A stretch of 20,522 nt of DNA, from assembly GCA_035649575.1 (NCBI GenBank), contig DASRJH010000195.1, positions 1 through 20,522 of the forward strand. Direction: 5' to 3'. How positions within the stretch are numbered: the stretch's first letter is position 1; each line of letters opens with the position of its first letter. This DNA comes from DASVAL01 sp035649575. GTDB lineage: Bacteria > Planctomycetota > UBA1135 > UBA2386. The position numbers and the translations under genes were made by a program. Below the pieces are notes generated by a model that saw only the letters and a program-made list of their open reading frames with translations, was not told where the DNA came from and made no database searches. Below, piece by piece: positions 1 through 7,718 of this stretch.

Positions 1-1012
1 CGGCCGCCACCACCACGCCCCGCACGAGCGCGTCCTCGGACAAGCGGAACGCGTCGAACTCGCCGTGATCGATGATGGTCCAGAGGCCGAACTCGTCGCG
101 CAGCTCGCGCAGCGTCTCGAGCACCACCTGGTAGATCTGCGTGTGCACCGTCACCGGGTACTCGTGGCGGAACAGGCCGCGCAGGTACTCGAGGTCGGGA
201 CGCGGCTTCGGCTTGGGCCCCCGGCCGGCGTCGTAGTCCTCCCACGCGCGGTAATAGTCGCGGCCGCGCTCCAGCGTGAAGCGGATGCCCTGGTTCATCC
301 CCATGCGCCCCGAGCCGAGATCGCCGGAGCTGCGCTCGGGGTTGCCGGCCTGCGCGATCTTGAGGCTGCCCGGGAAACGCACGAGCGCCTCTTCGGGCGA
401 GTTGGCCCAGGTCTTCGTCAGCGTGCCGAAGCCGCCCATGTTCGAACCCGAGCCCGGAATGTAGAGCGCCGTGCTGATGCCGCCTGCCCGCGCGGTGCGG
501 ATCTGGTCGTGCTCCATCCCGATCAGGTCCAGCGTGCGGAACTCGGGGTTCGTCGCGTGCACCGTGTCGTTGAGGTCGAAGCTCTCGCTCGCGATGTGGC
601 AGTGCATCTCGACGAAACCGGGCAAGAGGATCGCGTCGCCACAGTCCACGAGCTCGTAACCGGCAGGCACCTTCACGTCCGCGGCGGAGCCGACCGCCTC
701 GATGAGGCCGTTCTTCGTGACGACGATGCCGTCGAGGATCGGCGCCGCCGTGATCGGCAGGACCTTCGCGGCGCGGAACGCGTAGCCGGGGCTCGGCAGG
801 CCGCGCGGACCCCACTTCGCGACCTGGTAGTCCTTCTCGGTGGCAGGGCGGCGCGGATGCCACAGCTCGAACTGCGGCGGCGGTTTCTTCGGCGCCGACG
901 CCGGCGTTGCCTGCTGGTCCGGTTCCTTCGGCGCCGTGCCCTGCTGGGCCAGCAGCGGCGCGGCGAACGCCGCGGCGGCCACGATGGGGACTGCTGCCCG
1001 GAACGGGTTCAC
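1..1012 (-). CDS. secreted amidohydrolase with intact metal site, 3' end beyond window
   Basis: Exported metal-dependent amidohydrolase (imidazolonepropionase-like group); the substrate cannot be told. The visible 337 residues start with a signal peptide (MNPFRAAVP..., hydrophobic to about residue 22, AQQ cleavage region), then a Pro/Ala/Gln linker. The beta-sandwich region (about 78-130) leads into PGFVEMHCHI, where H137 and H139 form the HxH metal pair. The family motif near residues 178-200 (GGIST...PGSGSNMGGFG...K) follows. VHTQ (H290) and IIDHGEF (H316) fit the beta-5 and beta-6 metal histidines. The beta-8 aspartate lies outside the window. The GTG start overlaps the upstream TGA in the string GTGA. 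A strong GGGAGGG Shine-Dalgarno (1025-1019) sits 6-7 bases before it, which decides the start. It is the last visible gene of the six-gene operon and the only one with the metal ligands. Confidence 0.88.
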   Translation of the reverse strand, partial: MNPFRAAVPIVAAAAFAAPLLAQQGTAPKEPDQQATPASAPKKPPPQFELWHPRRPATEKDYQVAKWGPRGLPSPGYAFRAAKVLPITAAPILDGIVVTKNGLIEAVGSAADVKVPAGYELVDCGDAILLPGFVEMHCHIASESFDLNDTVHATNPEFRTLDLIGMEHDQIRTARAGGISTALYIPGSGSNMGGFGTLTKTWANSPEEALVRFPGSLKIAQAGNPERSSGDLGSGRMGMNQGIRFTLERGRDYYRAWEDYDAGRGPKPKPRPDLEYLRGLFRHEYPVTVHTQIYQVVLETLRELRDEFGLWTIIDHGEFDAFRLSEDALVRGVVVAA

Positions 1013-3894
1013 TGGCGACCCTCCCGGTGGTCCACGACCACGGCTCCGTTGCAGACGACGAGCAGCACGCGGCTCTGCGGCTCGAACGGATTGCCCGAGA
1101 ACACGACGAAGTCGGCGTCCTTGCCTTTCTCGAGCGAACCGATGCGGTCGTCGAGGTGGAACGCGCGGGCCGGCGTCATCGTCAGCGCCTGCAGCGCATC
1201 GGCCGGGGAGAGCCCGTAGCGGACCGCATAGGCGGCGTGCATCGGCAGATGGCGCGCGCCCGCACAGTCGCCGCTGCCGAACATGATCGGCAGGTCGCGG
1301 TCGCTGAAGGTCGCCGCTACGTTGCGCAGCTCGCCCTCCTTCTGCACCACGACTTCGGGGCCGACGAGGATCGCCGGCTTCCTGCCCTTCGCCAGGATCG
1401 GTTCCTCGAGCAGGTCCTCGGCGCCCTGCAGCACGTAGGGGATCTGCTCCTTGTCGAGCAGCGTCATGACGTCGACGAGCGCCGCGGCCCGGTTGCACCG
1501 CACGACGAGCGCCGCGCGCTGTTCGATGATCGCGCGCATCGGCTCGAGGTTCTCGTCCACTTTCGGGGCCTTGGGCTTGCCGTCTTCGGTGGCCTTCGCC
1601 TCGCCTTTCTTCGGCGCCGCTGCCGGACTCGCGGCCTGGCTCGTGCGCTTGCCGGTCACGGCAAGCTCGCCGAAGGGCGGCATCGAGAGCGTGCCCTTCA
1701 TCGTGTCGCCTTCGAGCGTCGCTTCGAGCGTTGCGACGCCGCGCTGGCTGCGCGACTCGAGCTTGAGCTTGCCGCCTTCGAAGGTGCCCGAGCTGATTTC
1801 CTGCGGCGGCACTTCGCGACCAGCAATGGCGATCTTGATCGTGCCCGTGACCTTGGTGCCCTCGAGCTTGAGGTCGAAGACCAGCTTGTAGGTCCGCCCC
1901 TGCACGTTGAAGTCGCTTTCCCACACGCCCGTGACGGGATCGTCGGCGAGTTTGGCTTCGGGCGCGGGTGTCGCTGCGGGAATCGGTGGCGTCGCCGGAG
2001 CCGTCGCGGGCACGGCCTCGGGCCGCTTGCCCTGCTGCCACTCGGCGAGGTCCTTCTCGTACTTGCGCCACAGCTCGACATACTGCTTGCCGCGCTGGAT
2101 CTGGTCGGCGATCGGCTTTGTGGCGTCGGGACCGATCGCATCGTGCGCCAGTCGCTGGCCCGCGATCGCACGCACGACCATGCTCGCGACATCGCTGGCC
2201 CCGGTCTTGATCGCCGTCACGCGGCTGTTCACGGTGCTTGCGTCCCTGCCGCTGACGAGCAGCGTCGTGAGACCTTCGGCGAGGGCCGGCTGGAACATCG
2301 GGTCCTGGCAGTCGATCGCATCGTGCAGGCGCTGGTTCGGCGCGCCTTGCGGCACGCCCGAGCCTTCGCCGGCGAGGCCGAGGTGCGAGAACGCGTCGAT
2401 GAACCCCGGCGTCATTACGCCGTTGCCGAGGTCGAGGACCTCGGCGCCATACGGAACCGAGAGATCCTCGCCGACACCCTTGATGCGGCCGTCCTGCACG
2501 AGGATCACGCCGTTCTTGTAGACGCGGCCGGTGCCGTCGAGGATGCGACCCGCGCGCACGGCCAGGGCCCGGCTCTCGGTCTTGCGCGCGAAAGCGCGGC
2601 GGCCGTCGATCCAGGTCGATTCGACCATCGTGCCGACCGACAGCGGTTCGCCGCTCAGCACGAGGAAATCCGCGTCCTTGCCGGCTTCCAGCGTCCCGAC
2701 GCGCGCGGCGACGCCGAGAATGATCGCCGCGTCGGCGCCGATGCCGCGCAGCGCCTTCGCGGGCGGCAGACCGTGGCGAACGGCGATCGCGACGGCCATC
2801 AGGTAGTCGCGCAGCGACACGCCGGAGGCCGGAGCGAGGCCGATGATCATGCCGGCCGCCGACGCCTTTGCTGGCGCTTCGGGTCGCGGTTCGGGCTGCT
2901 TCTGCAGCCGGTCCTCACCACCCGGGTTCTGCTGGCCGAACCGCACCGGCACGCGGAACGTCGCCGCGACCTTCTGGGCGGCCGCGAGGTTCGCGACCGG
3001 TTCGATCTCCTGCGGATCCTCGAGCACCATGCGGATGCCGAGCTCCTTCTGCAGCTCCAGCGCGCGGCGGACGTCCTGGCTGCGGAATGCTCCGGCGCGC
3101 ACCGGCAGCTTGCCGCTGACCACGTCCGCGAGCGGGCGCTCGTCGTAGCGATCCTCGGCCGGGCCTTGGCCGCCCGGCGCCTTCACCTTGTCGGTCGCTG
3201 CGGCGAACACGGCACGCAACTCGGCGAGCAGCGAGATCCTCGAAGTCGGCGTCTGGATGCGCGCGGCTTCGAGCGGTTCGTCGCTCGTCGGGTGCGGCAC
3301 GGGCTCGAACACGCGCGGTGCGCGGGTCGCGCTCTCGCCGAACTCGATGCGCAGGCACGCGTTCTCGGTCAGAACGCGCTCGACCACGTCGCGGCCCGCG
3401 AGCTTGACCACCGCTCCCTGGCCCGAGACGAGACGCTGGCGGCCCGGCGACAGGTAGGCCGTCGTGACGCCACCCTGCAGCGCGCTGATCCACTTGCGGT
3501 CGAAGTCGAACGAGTCGATCGCGAGCCCGTCGGGCGTGATCTGATACTCGCCGCCTACCCCGGGCGCGAGGTCGCTGTCGACCGCGACGATGCCGGGCAT
3601 CACGACCTTGTTGGCGGCGTCGACGACGGGCAGGTCGGACGGTGGCGCGTCGTTGCCGACCGACAGCACCTTGCCGTCCTTCACGATGAGCCAGACGCTG
3701 CGCATCACCGTCGTGCCGTCCCCCGTGAGCAGCGTGCCGCAACGCACGGCGAAGTCGCGCGACGGCGCCTCGTCGGCCCCGACTGCAGGAGCACTGGCCG
3801 CAGGATTGGGCGCAGGATTCTGGGCGCGGGCCAAAGCTAGCAGCGTGCAGAGCGCGGCGGCCGCGGGTGCCAGGACAGAGGCAAGGGCGGCCAT
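1009..3894 (-). CDS. secreted double amidohydrolase-like protein, both domains lacking metal ligands
   Basis: A 961-residue exported protein with two amidohydrolase domains in tandem. A signal peptide (about 1-25, ending ARAQ) leads into domain 1 (about 46-435) and domain 2 (about 440-961). Both keep the fold landmarks, including GTLEAGKDADF and GSLEKGKDADF near their C-termini. The metal sites are gone: the HxH strand reads PGIVAVDSDLA (100-110) in domain 1 and PGFIDAFSHLG (496-506) in domain 2, where family members usually have DAHSHLG. The beta-5 histidine positions read VRAGAFR and VVRCNR. Domain 2 carries an inserted beta-rich block (652-750, DPVTGVWESDF to AVTGKR) flanked by Pro/Ala and Lys-rich linkers. 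The start chosen is ATG at 3894, one base after the upstream stop (TGAGATG), with GAGG six bases before; an upstream in-frame ATG would lie inside the preceding gene and would bury the signal peptide. Likely non-catalytic; role unknown. Confidence 0.88.
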   Translation of the reverse strand: MAALASVLAPAAAALCTLLALARAQNPAPNPAASAPAVGADEAPSRDFAVRCGTLLTGDGTTVMRSVWLIVKDGKVLSVGNDAPPSDLPVVDAANKVVMPGIVAVDSDLAPGVGGEYQITPDGLAIDSFDFDRKWISALQGGVTTAYLSPGRQRLVSGQGAVVKLAGRDVVERVLTENACLRIEFGESATRAPRVFEPVPHPTSDEPLEAARIQTPTSRISLLAELRAVFAAATDKVKAPGGQGPAEDRYDERPLADVVSGKLPVRAGAFRSQDVRRALELQKELGIRMVLEDPQEIEPVANLAAAQKVAATFRVPVRFGQQNPGGEDRLQKQPEPRPEAPAKASAAGMIIGLAPASGVSLRDYLMAVAIAVRHGLPPAKALRGIGADAAIILGVAARVGTLEAGKDADFLVLSGEPLSVGTMVESTWIDGRRAFARKTESRALAVRAGRILDGTGRVYKNGVILVQDGRIKGVGEDLSVPYGAEVLDLGNGVMTPGFIDAFSHLGLAGEGSGVPQGAPNQRLHDAIDCQDPMFQPALAEGLTTLLVSGRDASTVNSRVTAIKTGASDVASMVVRAIAGQRLAHDAIGPDATKPIADQIQRGKQYVELWRKYEKDLAEWQQGKRPEAVPATAPATPPIPAATPAPEAKLADDPVTGVWESDFNVQGRTYKLVFDLKLEGTKVTGTIKIAIAGREVPPQEISSGTFEGGKLKLESRSQRGVATLEATLEGDTMKGTLSMPPFGELAVTGKRTSQAASPAAAPKKGEAKATEDGKPKAPKVDENLEPMRAIIEQRAALVVRCNRAAALVDVMTLLDKEQIPYVLQGAEDLLEEPILAKGRKPAILVGPEVVVQKEGELRNVAATFSDRDLPIMFGSGDCAGARHLPMHAAYAVRYGLSPADALQALTMTPARAFHLDDRIGSLEKGKDADFVVFSGNPFEPQSRVLLVVCNGAVVVDHREGRQ

Positions 3895-3895
3895 C

Positions 3896-5281
3896 TCAGA
3901 CCTCGCCCTTCTTCTCGCGTTCGGTGGCGCCGCCGGCCTTCTCCTTTTGCTTCTCGGGCTCGGCGGGCTTGTCGGCCTTCGCATCGATGGGCTTCGCCTG
4001 CTCGGCCTTCGCGGGTCCGGCTGCCTTCTGCGGCTTGTCCTTCTCTTCGGCGAACAGGTATTGCAGGCGCGGGTCCTTGCTGCGTTCGTAGACGACGGCG
4101 CCCTCGAGCAGCACCGTCTCGACCCAGGTCGTCGCCTGCAGCGGGTCGCCGGTCAGGATCTGCAGGTTGCCGAGCTTGCCTTCGGTCAGCGACCCGATCT
4201 GGTCTTCGAGGCCCAGCAGGCGGGCCGGCACGACCGTCAGCGCTTCGAGTGCGAGGCGGCGGTCGACGCCGTTGCGCACGCAGGTGCCGAGCTGCCACCA
4301 CGGATAACTCGTCGGGGGCAACGTGCCGAGCGTGAGCGCGAACGGCACGCCGGCATCGGCCAGCAGCTTCGCCGTGCAGATCTTGCGTTCCTTCTGCGTC
4401 TCCTCGTCGGTCTCGAAATACTCGATGACGTCCTCGAGGATCACGGGCTTCTTGAACTTGGCCAGCATCGGAACGGCTTCGTCGATGTTGAATCCGAGCG
4501 CGATCACGAGGTCGAGCTCCTGGCTCAGGCGCAGCGCCTCGTCGACTTCGGCGACGGACGGCACGTAGAGCCAACCCTTCGTCTTCTTCTGCACGAGGTC
4601 GCACGCGCTCTTCTTGGTGCGGTCGATCTCTTCGGTCCAGGTCTTGTCGGCGGGGATCGCGCCGGCCGCCTTCTCCTTCTCGAACTCCGCCTTGCGGCGA
4701 TCGAAGTCGGCGAGGTATTCGCGCACGTCCTCGATCGCGCGCCGCAGCTGGCGGATCTGCTGCAGGCGGCCGCCGCCGCGCGCGGCGAGCGACATCTTGA
4801 TACCCGTGTTCGCCGCGACGGCCATGTCCTCGACGGTCCGGCCGACGGGACGCACGACCATGCCCGAACCGCCGAGCAGCGTCTGGTTGCCCGGCATCAC
4901 GTGCACGGTGCCGACGCCGTTGCGCAGCGCCTCTTCGAAGTAGAGCGAAGCGGGGTCGATCGCATCGGCGACCGAGAGCCACGGCACGTTCTGCATGTTC
5001 TCGTTGAGACCACGCTGGCCACCCTGCGAGTGGGCGACGACCCAGGTCGGCATGACCACCTTGCCGGTCGCGTCGATGACCTTGGCCGCCCAGGGGATCT
5101 CGACTTCGGCGGTCTTGGCGACCTTCTTGATGCGCCCGTTCTCGATCAGCACGACGCCGTCTTCGATCACCGGGCCCGTGATCGTGAGGATCTTGCCACC
5201 CTTGACGGCGACGAGGTCCTGGGAGGCGGCCGAAACCGCCAACAGTGCCGCTGCAGCGGCGGGGAGGAGCTTGGTGTTCAT
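3896..5281 (-). CDS. secreted amidohydrolase-like protein, degenerate metal site
   Basis: Exported 461-residue amidohydrolase-superfamily protein, probably not an enzyme. The signal peptide is clear (MNTKLLPAAAAALLAVSAASQ). The HxH strand reads PTWVVAHSQGG (78-88): H84 survives but the second histidine is Gln86, and the usual PG is PT. The glycine-rich family motif is kept (VHVMPGNQTLLGGSG, about 126-140). The segments expected to hold the beta-5 and beta-6 histidines read GWLYVPSVAEVDEAL and VIALGFNIDEA, with no histidine. A weakened C-terminal motif (GSLTEGKLGNLQILTGDP) is followed by a Lys/Glu/Ala/Pro-rich tail of about 50 residues. The ATG shares the string ATGA with the preceding gene's stop. 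I see no Shine-Dalgarno before it, so translation may depend on coupling to the upstream gene. Confidence 0.87.
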   Translation of the reverse strand: MNTKLLPAAAAALLAVSAASQDLVAVKGGKILTITGPVIEDGVVLIENGRIKKVAKTAEVEIPWAAKVIDATGKVVMPTWVVAHSQGGQRGLNENMQNVPWLSVADAIDPASLYFEEALRNGVGTVHVMPGNQTLLGGSGMVVRPVGRTVEDMAVAANTGIKMSLAARGGGRLQQIRQLRRAIEDVREYLADFDRRKAEFEKEKAAGAIPADKTWTEEIDRTKKSACDLVQKKTKGWLYVPSVAEVDEALRLSQELDLVIALGFNIDEAVPMLAKFKKPVILEDVIEYFETDEETQKERKICTAKLLADAGVPFALTLGTLPPTSYPWWQLGTCVRNGVDRRLALEALTVVPARLLGLEDQIGSLTEGKLGNLQILTGDPLQATTWVETVLLEGAVVYERSKDPRLQYLFAEEKDKPQKAAGPAKAEQAKPIDAKADKPAEPEKQKEKAGGATEREKKGEV

Positions 5282-6534
5282 CGGGGAGCGAGCACGGGTT
5301 TGCCGTTGATGTGGACCGACTCGGCCATGGCGGCCGGATCGAGTGGATCGTGAGACCAGATGACGAAGTCGGCGTCCTTGCCGGGGGCGAGGCTCCCGGT
5401 GCGGTCGCTGATGCCGAGCAGGCGGGCGGGGAGGATCGTGACGGCGTCGAGGGCCTGCGCTGCCGAGAGCCCGTTGCGCTGCGCGAACATCGCTTCGCGC
5501 ACGAGCTCGAGTGCGGCGAGGTTGCTGCCCGTCGTGATGACGAACGGCACGCCGCGCGCGGCGAGCAGCTGCACGGTCGCGCAGCGCGGGTCGGCGCCGT
5601 CGGACGCGCCCGTGCCGCTGACCAGTAAAGCACTCGGCGCGCCGAGCACCACCGTCACCTTCGCGGCGGAGATCTCGTCGAGCACGAGGTAGGAGTCCTG
5701 CGCTTCGTCGAGCACGGTCTGGTAGCCGAACTCGGCCGCGATGCGCAGCGCGGTGCGGATGTCCTGCTCGGAACGCGCCGTCGTGTAGGCGGTGAGCTTG
5801 CCTTCGAGCACGCGCTTCAACACTTCGCGGCCCGGGTTCGACGGTGGCGGCTTCGCGCCGAGCGTCGCCTCCATGGCCTGCTTCGTGTCGTAGAAGGCCT
5901 TGCGCGCTTCCCACACGACACCCATGCGCGTGGTCGGCCGGCGGTAGTAGATCGAGTCGACAGTGCCGCCGCGGATCGCGCGGTTGCCCATCGACGGCTC
6001 GGCGCCCATGACGATGCGCAGGCTCGCGTCCTCCTTGAGCACCATCGACGCCGGGTCGGTGCCGAAGGTCTTGACGACGCAACCGAGGCCGCCGATCACG
6101 TTGCGCGTGCCCGGCATCACGTGCACCGCGGTGACGCCGGCGGCGCGCGCGCGCTCGAACGCGACGTCATCGGGGTCGAGGCTGTCGAGCACGCGCAGGT
6201 GCGGCGTCACCTCGTCGCTCTGTTCGTTGAGGTCGCTCTGGTTCGCGCCGCCGCGGAACGAGGCGTCGACGAGACCCGCCGTGATCGTCTTGCCATTGCA
6301 GTCGACGATGACGGCGTCGTTCGGCAGCGGCGTCGAGGCGCCGCCGACCGCCTGGATCTTGCCGCCCGCGACCACGAGCACGCCGTGTTCGATCGGAGCG
6401 GCAGCGCCGGGCAGGATGCGGGCGTCCTTGTAGACGGTCACCTGGTCCTGGGCCGCACCCGCCGTCGCGAGGACAAACAACGCAGCGGCGGACCCGGTCC
6501 AGCAGGAAGGACGGACGAACGGACAGCGGGACAT
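5278..6534 (-). CDS. secreted amidohydrolase-like protein, degenerate metal site
   Basis: Exported 418-residue amidohydrolase-superfamily protein. A signal peptide (hydrophobic core about 13-25, ending AGAAQD) precedes the beta-sandwich region. The HxH strand reads AGLVDASFRGG (86-96), so both histidines are lost (Ser92 and Arg94). The glycine-rich motif is well kept (VHVMPGTRNVIGGLG with a following VVK). The beta-5 and beta-6 positions read TAYTTARSEQDI and VLDEAQDSY, where active relatives have histidines. The C-terminal family motif is near canonical (GSLAPGKDADFVIW). The ATG at 6534 shares its A with the upstream TGA (TGATG) and has a strong GGAGG six bases upstream, which sets the start against a longer open frame. 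Overall fold retained, hydrolase chemistry probably lost. Function unknown. Confidence 0.88.
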   Translation of the reverse strand: MSRCPFVRPSCWTGSAAALFVLATAGAAQDQVTVYKDARILPGAAAPIEHGVLVVAGGKIQAVGGASTPLPNDAVIVDCNGKTITAGLVDASFRGGANQSDLNEQSDEVTPHLRVLDSLDPDDVAFERARAAGVTAVHVMPGTRNVIGGLGCVVKTFGTDPASMVLKEDASLRIVMGAEPSMGNRAIRGGTVDSIYYRRPTTRMGVVWEARKAFYDTKQAMEATLGAKPPPSNPGREVLKRVLEGKLTAYTTARSEQDIRTALRIAAEFGYQTVLDEAQDSYLVLDEISAAKVTVVLGAPSALLVSGTGASDGADPRCATVQLLAARGVPFVITTGSNLAALELVREAMFAQRNGLSAAQALDAVTILPARLLGISDRTGSLAPGKDADFVIWSHDPLDPAAMAESVHINGKPVLAPR

Positions 6535-7718
6535 CACTGGCCTCCAGCAACGGTCGAGGGTGCCGTGGACGCGGCGACAGCCTTGCCGCCTTCGCCGTGG
6601 ACGCGCACGCCGTCGATCCAGGTCGCGATGTGGGCAGAAGACAGGTCGAGCGGATCGCCGCTGAAGACCAGGAAGTCCGCGGCGCACGCCTGGCGCAGCG
6701 AGCCGACGTTGGCCTGTTGGTCGAGCAGCAGCGCGGGCAGGCGCGTCAACGCCTGCAGCGCCGTCTTGCGGTCGAGGCCGTGCACGACCGCGAGCACGGC
6801 CGACAGCCGCAGCTGGTCGGGGCTGCCGCCGAAGCAGAACGGCACGCCGGCCTGCGCCAACGTGGCCGGCAGCCGCAGCTGTTGCAGCCTGGCATCGGGC
6901 AGCAGCGTGCCGAGCACGACGCTGGCCTTCTGTTGCAGCAGTCGCGGCAGCACCTTCTCGGCTTCGCTCGCGCCGACGAGCACGGGCTCGAGCGCGAACT
7001 CCTTCGCGAAGTCGAGAGCAGCGCTGAGCTCGGTGTAGGTGTCGGCATACACGAACAGGCGCCGCGAGCCCTGCAATACCTGCGCGAGCACCGCAGCGTC
7101 GGGTCCGGTCTTCGTGCCCGTGCGCGCGGCCGCGAATCTCGTGCGCAGGAGGTCCATCGCTCCCATGAGCGAAGTCGGCTGTCGTTCGGGATTGCGAGCT
7201 GCCTGCGCCAACGACAGCGACAGGTGCATCTCCGGAACCGCGATCGTGCCGCCGGCCTTGCCTGGCTTGACGAGTGCCGCGATCCCGCCCGCGACGTTGC
7301 GCGGCGACGCGGACAACGCGACGGACGTGATTCCGCATCGCGGCAGCGGGTCCAGTTCTTCCTGCCATCGATCGAACGCCTCGGCCACGCGCAGGTCCGG
7401 CGTGAACGCCAACGCGCCCTCGCCGAGGTCCTGGTCCTGGCCCAGCGTCGACTGCGCGAGCACGAAGCCCGGCACGATGACCGCGTTGCCGTAGTCGACG
7501 ACGGTCGCGCGCCCGCGCGCATCGGCGGGGATCTCGTTGCCGACGTAGGCGACCTTGCCCTGCCGCACGAGCAGCGTACCGTTGTCGAGCACCGTGTCGG
7601 CGGCGACGACGACACGCCTCGCCTGCACGAGCAGGTCCTGGCAACGCGGCGAGCCAGCGCACGCGAGCAGGACGAGCACGATCAGTGACATGTGGCTTCT
7701 AGCGCTGGAACTCTTCAT
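6534..7718 (-). CDS. exported amidohydrolase-like protein (possible lipoprotein), degenerate metal site
   Basis: A 394-residue amidohydrolase-superfamily protein. The N-terminus is hydrophobic with a possible lipobox (LLAC, Cys20), so it may be lipid-anchored; a second Cys follows at 26. The HxH strand reads PGFVLAQSTLG (83-93), with Gln89 and Thr91 in place of the histidines. The family motif is recognisable (GITSVALSASPRNVAGGIA, then LVK). The beta-5 and beta-6 regions (RRLFVYADTYTEL, EPVLVGASEAE) lack histidine. It ends with a degenerate C-terminal motif (GSLRQACAADFLVFSGDPL) and a short Ala/Ser/Thr tail. Start: a GTG and an ATG are adjacent (7721 and 7718). I chose the ATG because it shares a base with the upstream stop (TGATG), as at the next junction, and has GAGG seven bases before it. 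It is the shortest and most divergent complete member of the array. Confidence 0.86.
   Translation of the reverse strand: MKSSSARSHMSLIVLVLLACAGSPRCQDLLVQARRVVVAADTVLDNGTLLVRQGKVAYVGNEIPADARGRATVVDYGNAVIVPGFVLAQSTLGQDQDLGEGALAFTPDLRVAEAFDRWQEELDPLPRCGITSVALSASPRNVAGGIAALVKPGKAGGTIAVPEMHLSLSLAQAARNPERQPTSLMGAMDLLRTRFAAARTGTKTGPDAAVLAQVLQGSRRLFVYADTYTELSAALDFAKEFALEPVLVGASEAEKVLPRLLQQKASVVLGTLLPDARLQQLRLPATLAQAGVPFCFGGSPDQLRLSAVLAVVHGLDRKTALQALTRLPALLLDQQANVGSLRQACAADFLVFSGDPLDLSSAHIATWIDGVRVHGEGGKAVAASTAPSTVAGGQ

Noticed and set aside
907..3840. Long plus-strand open frame of about 977 codons opposite the double amidohydrolase-like gene
   Set aside because: Arg/His/Leu/Asp-rich composition without domains, typical of the antisense frame of a GC-rich gene; the minus-strand frame has clear family motifs.
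3590..5353. Plus-strand open frame of 587 codons
   Set aside because: Antisense shadow crossing two minus-strand amidohydrolase-like genes; no recognisable domain or start context.
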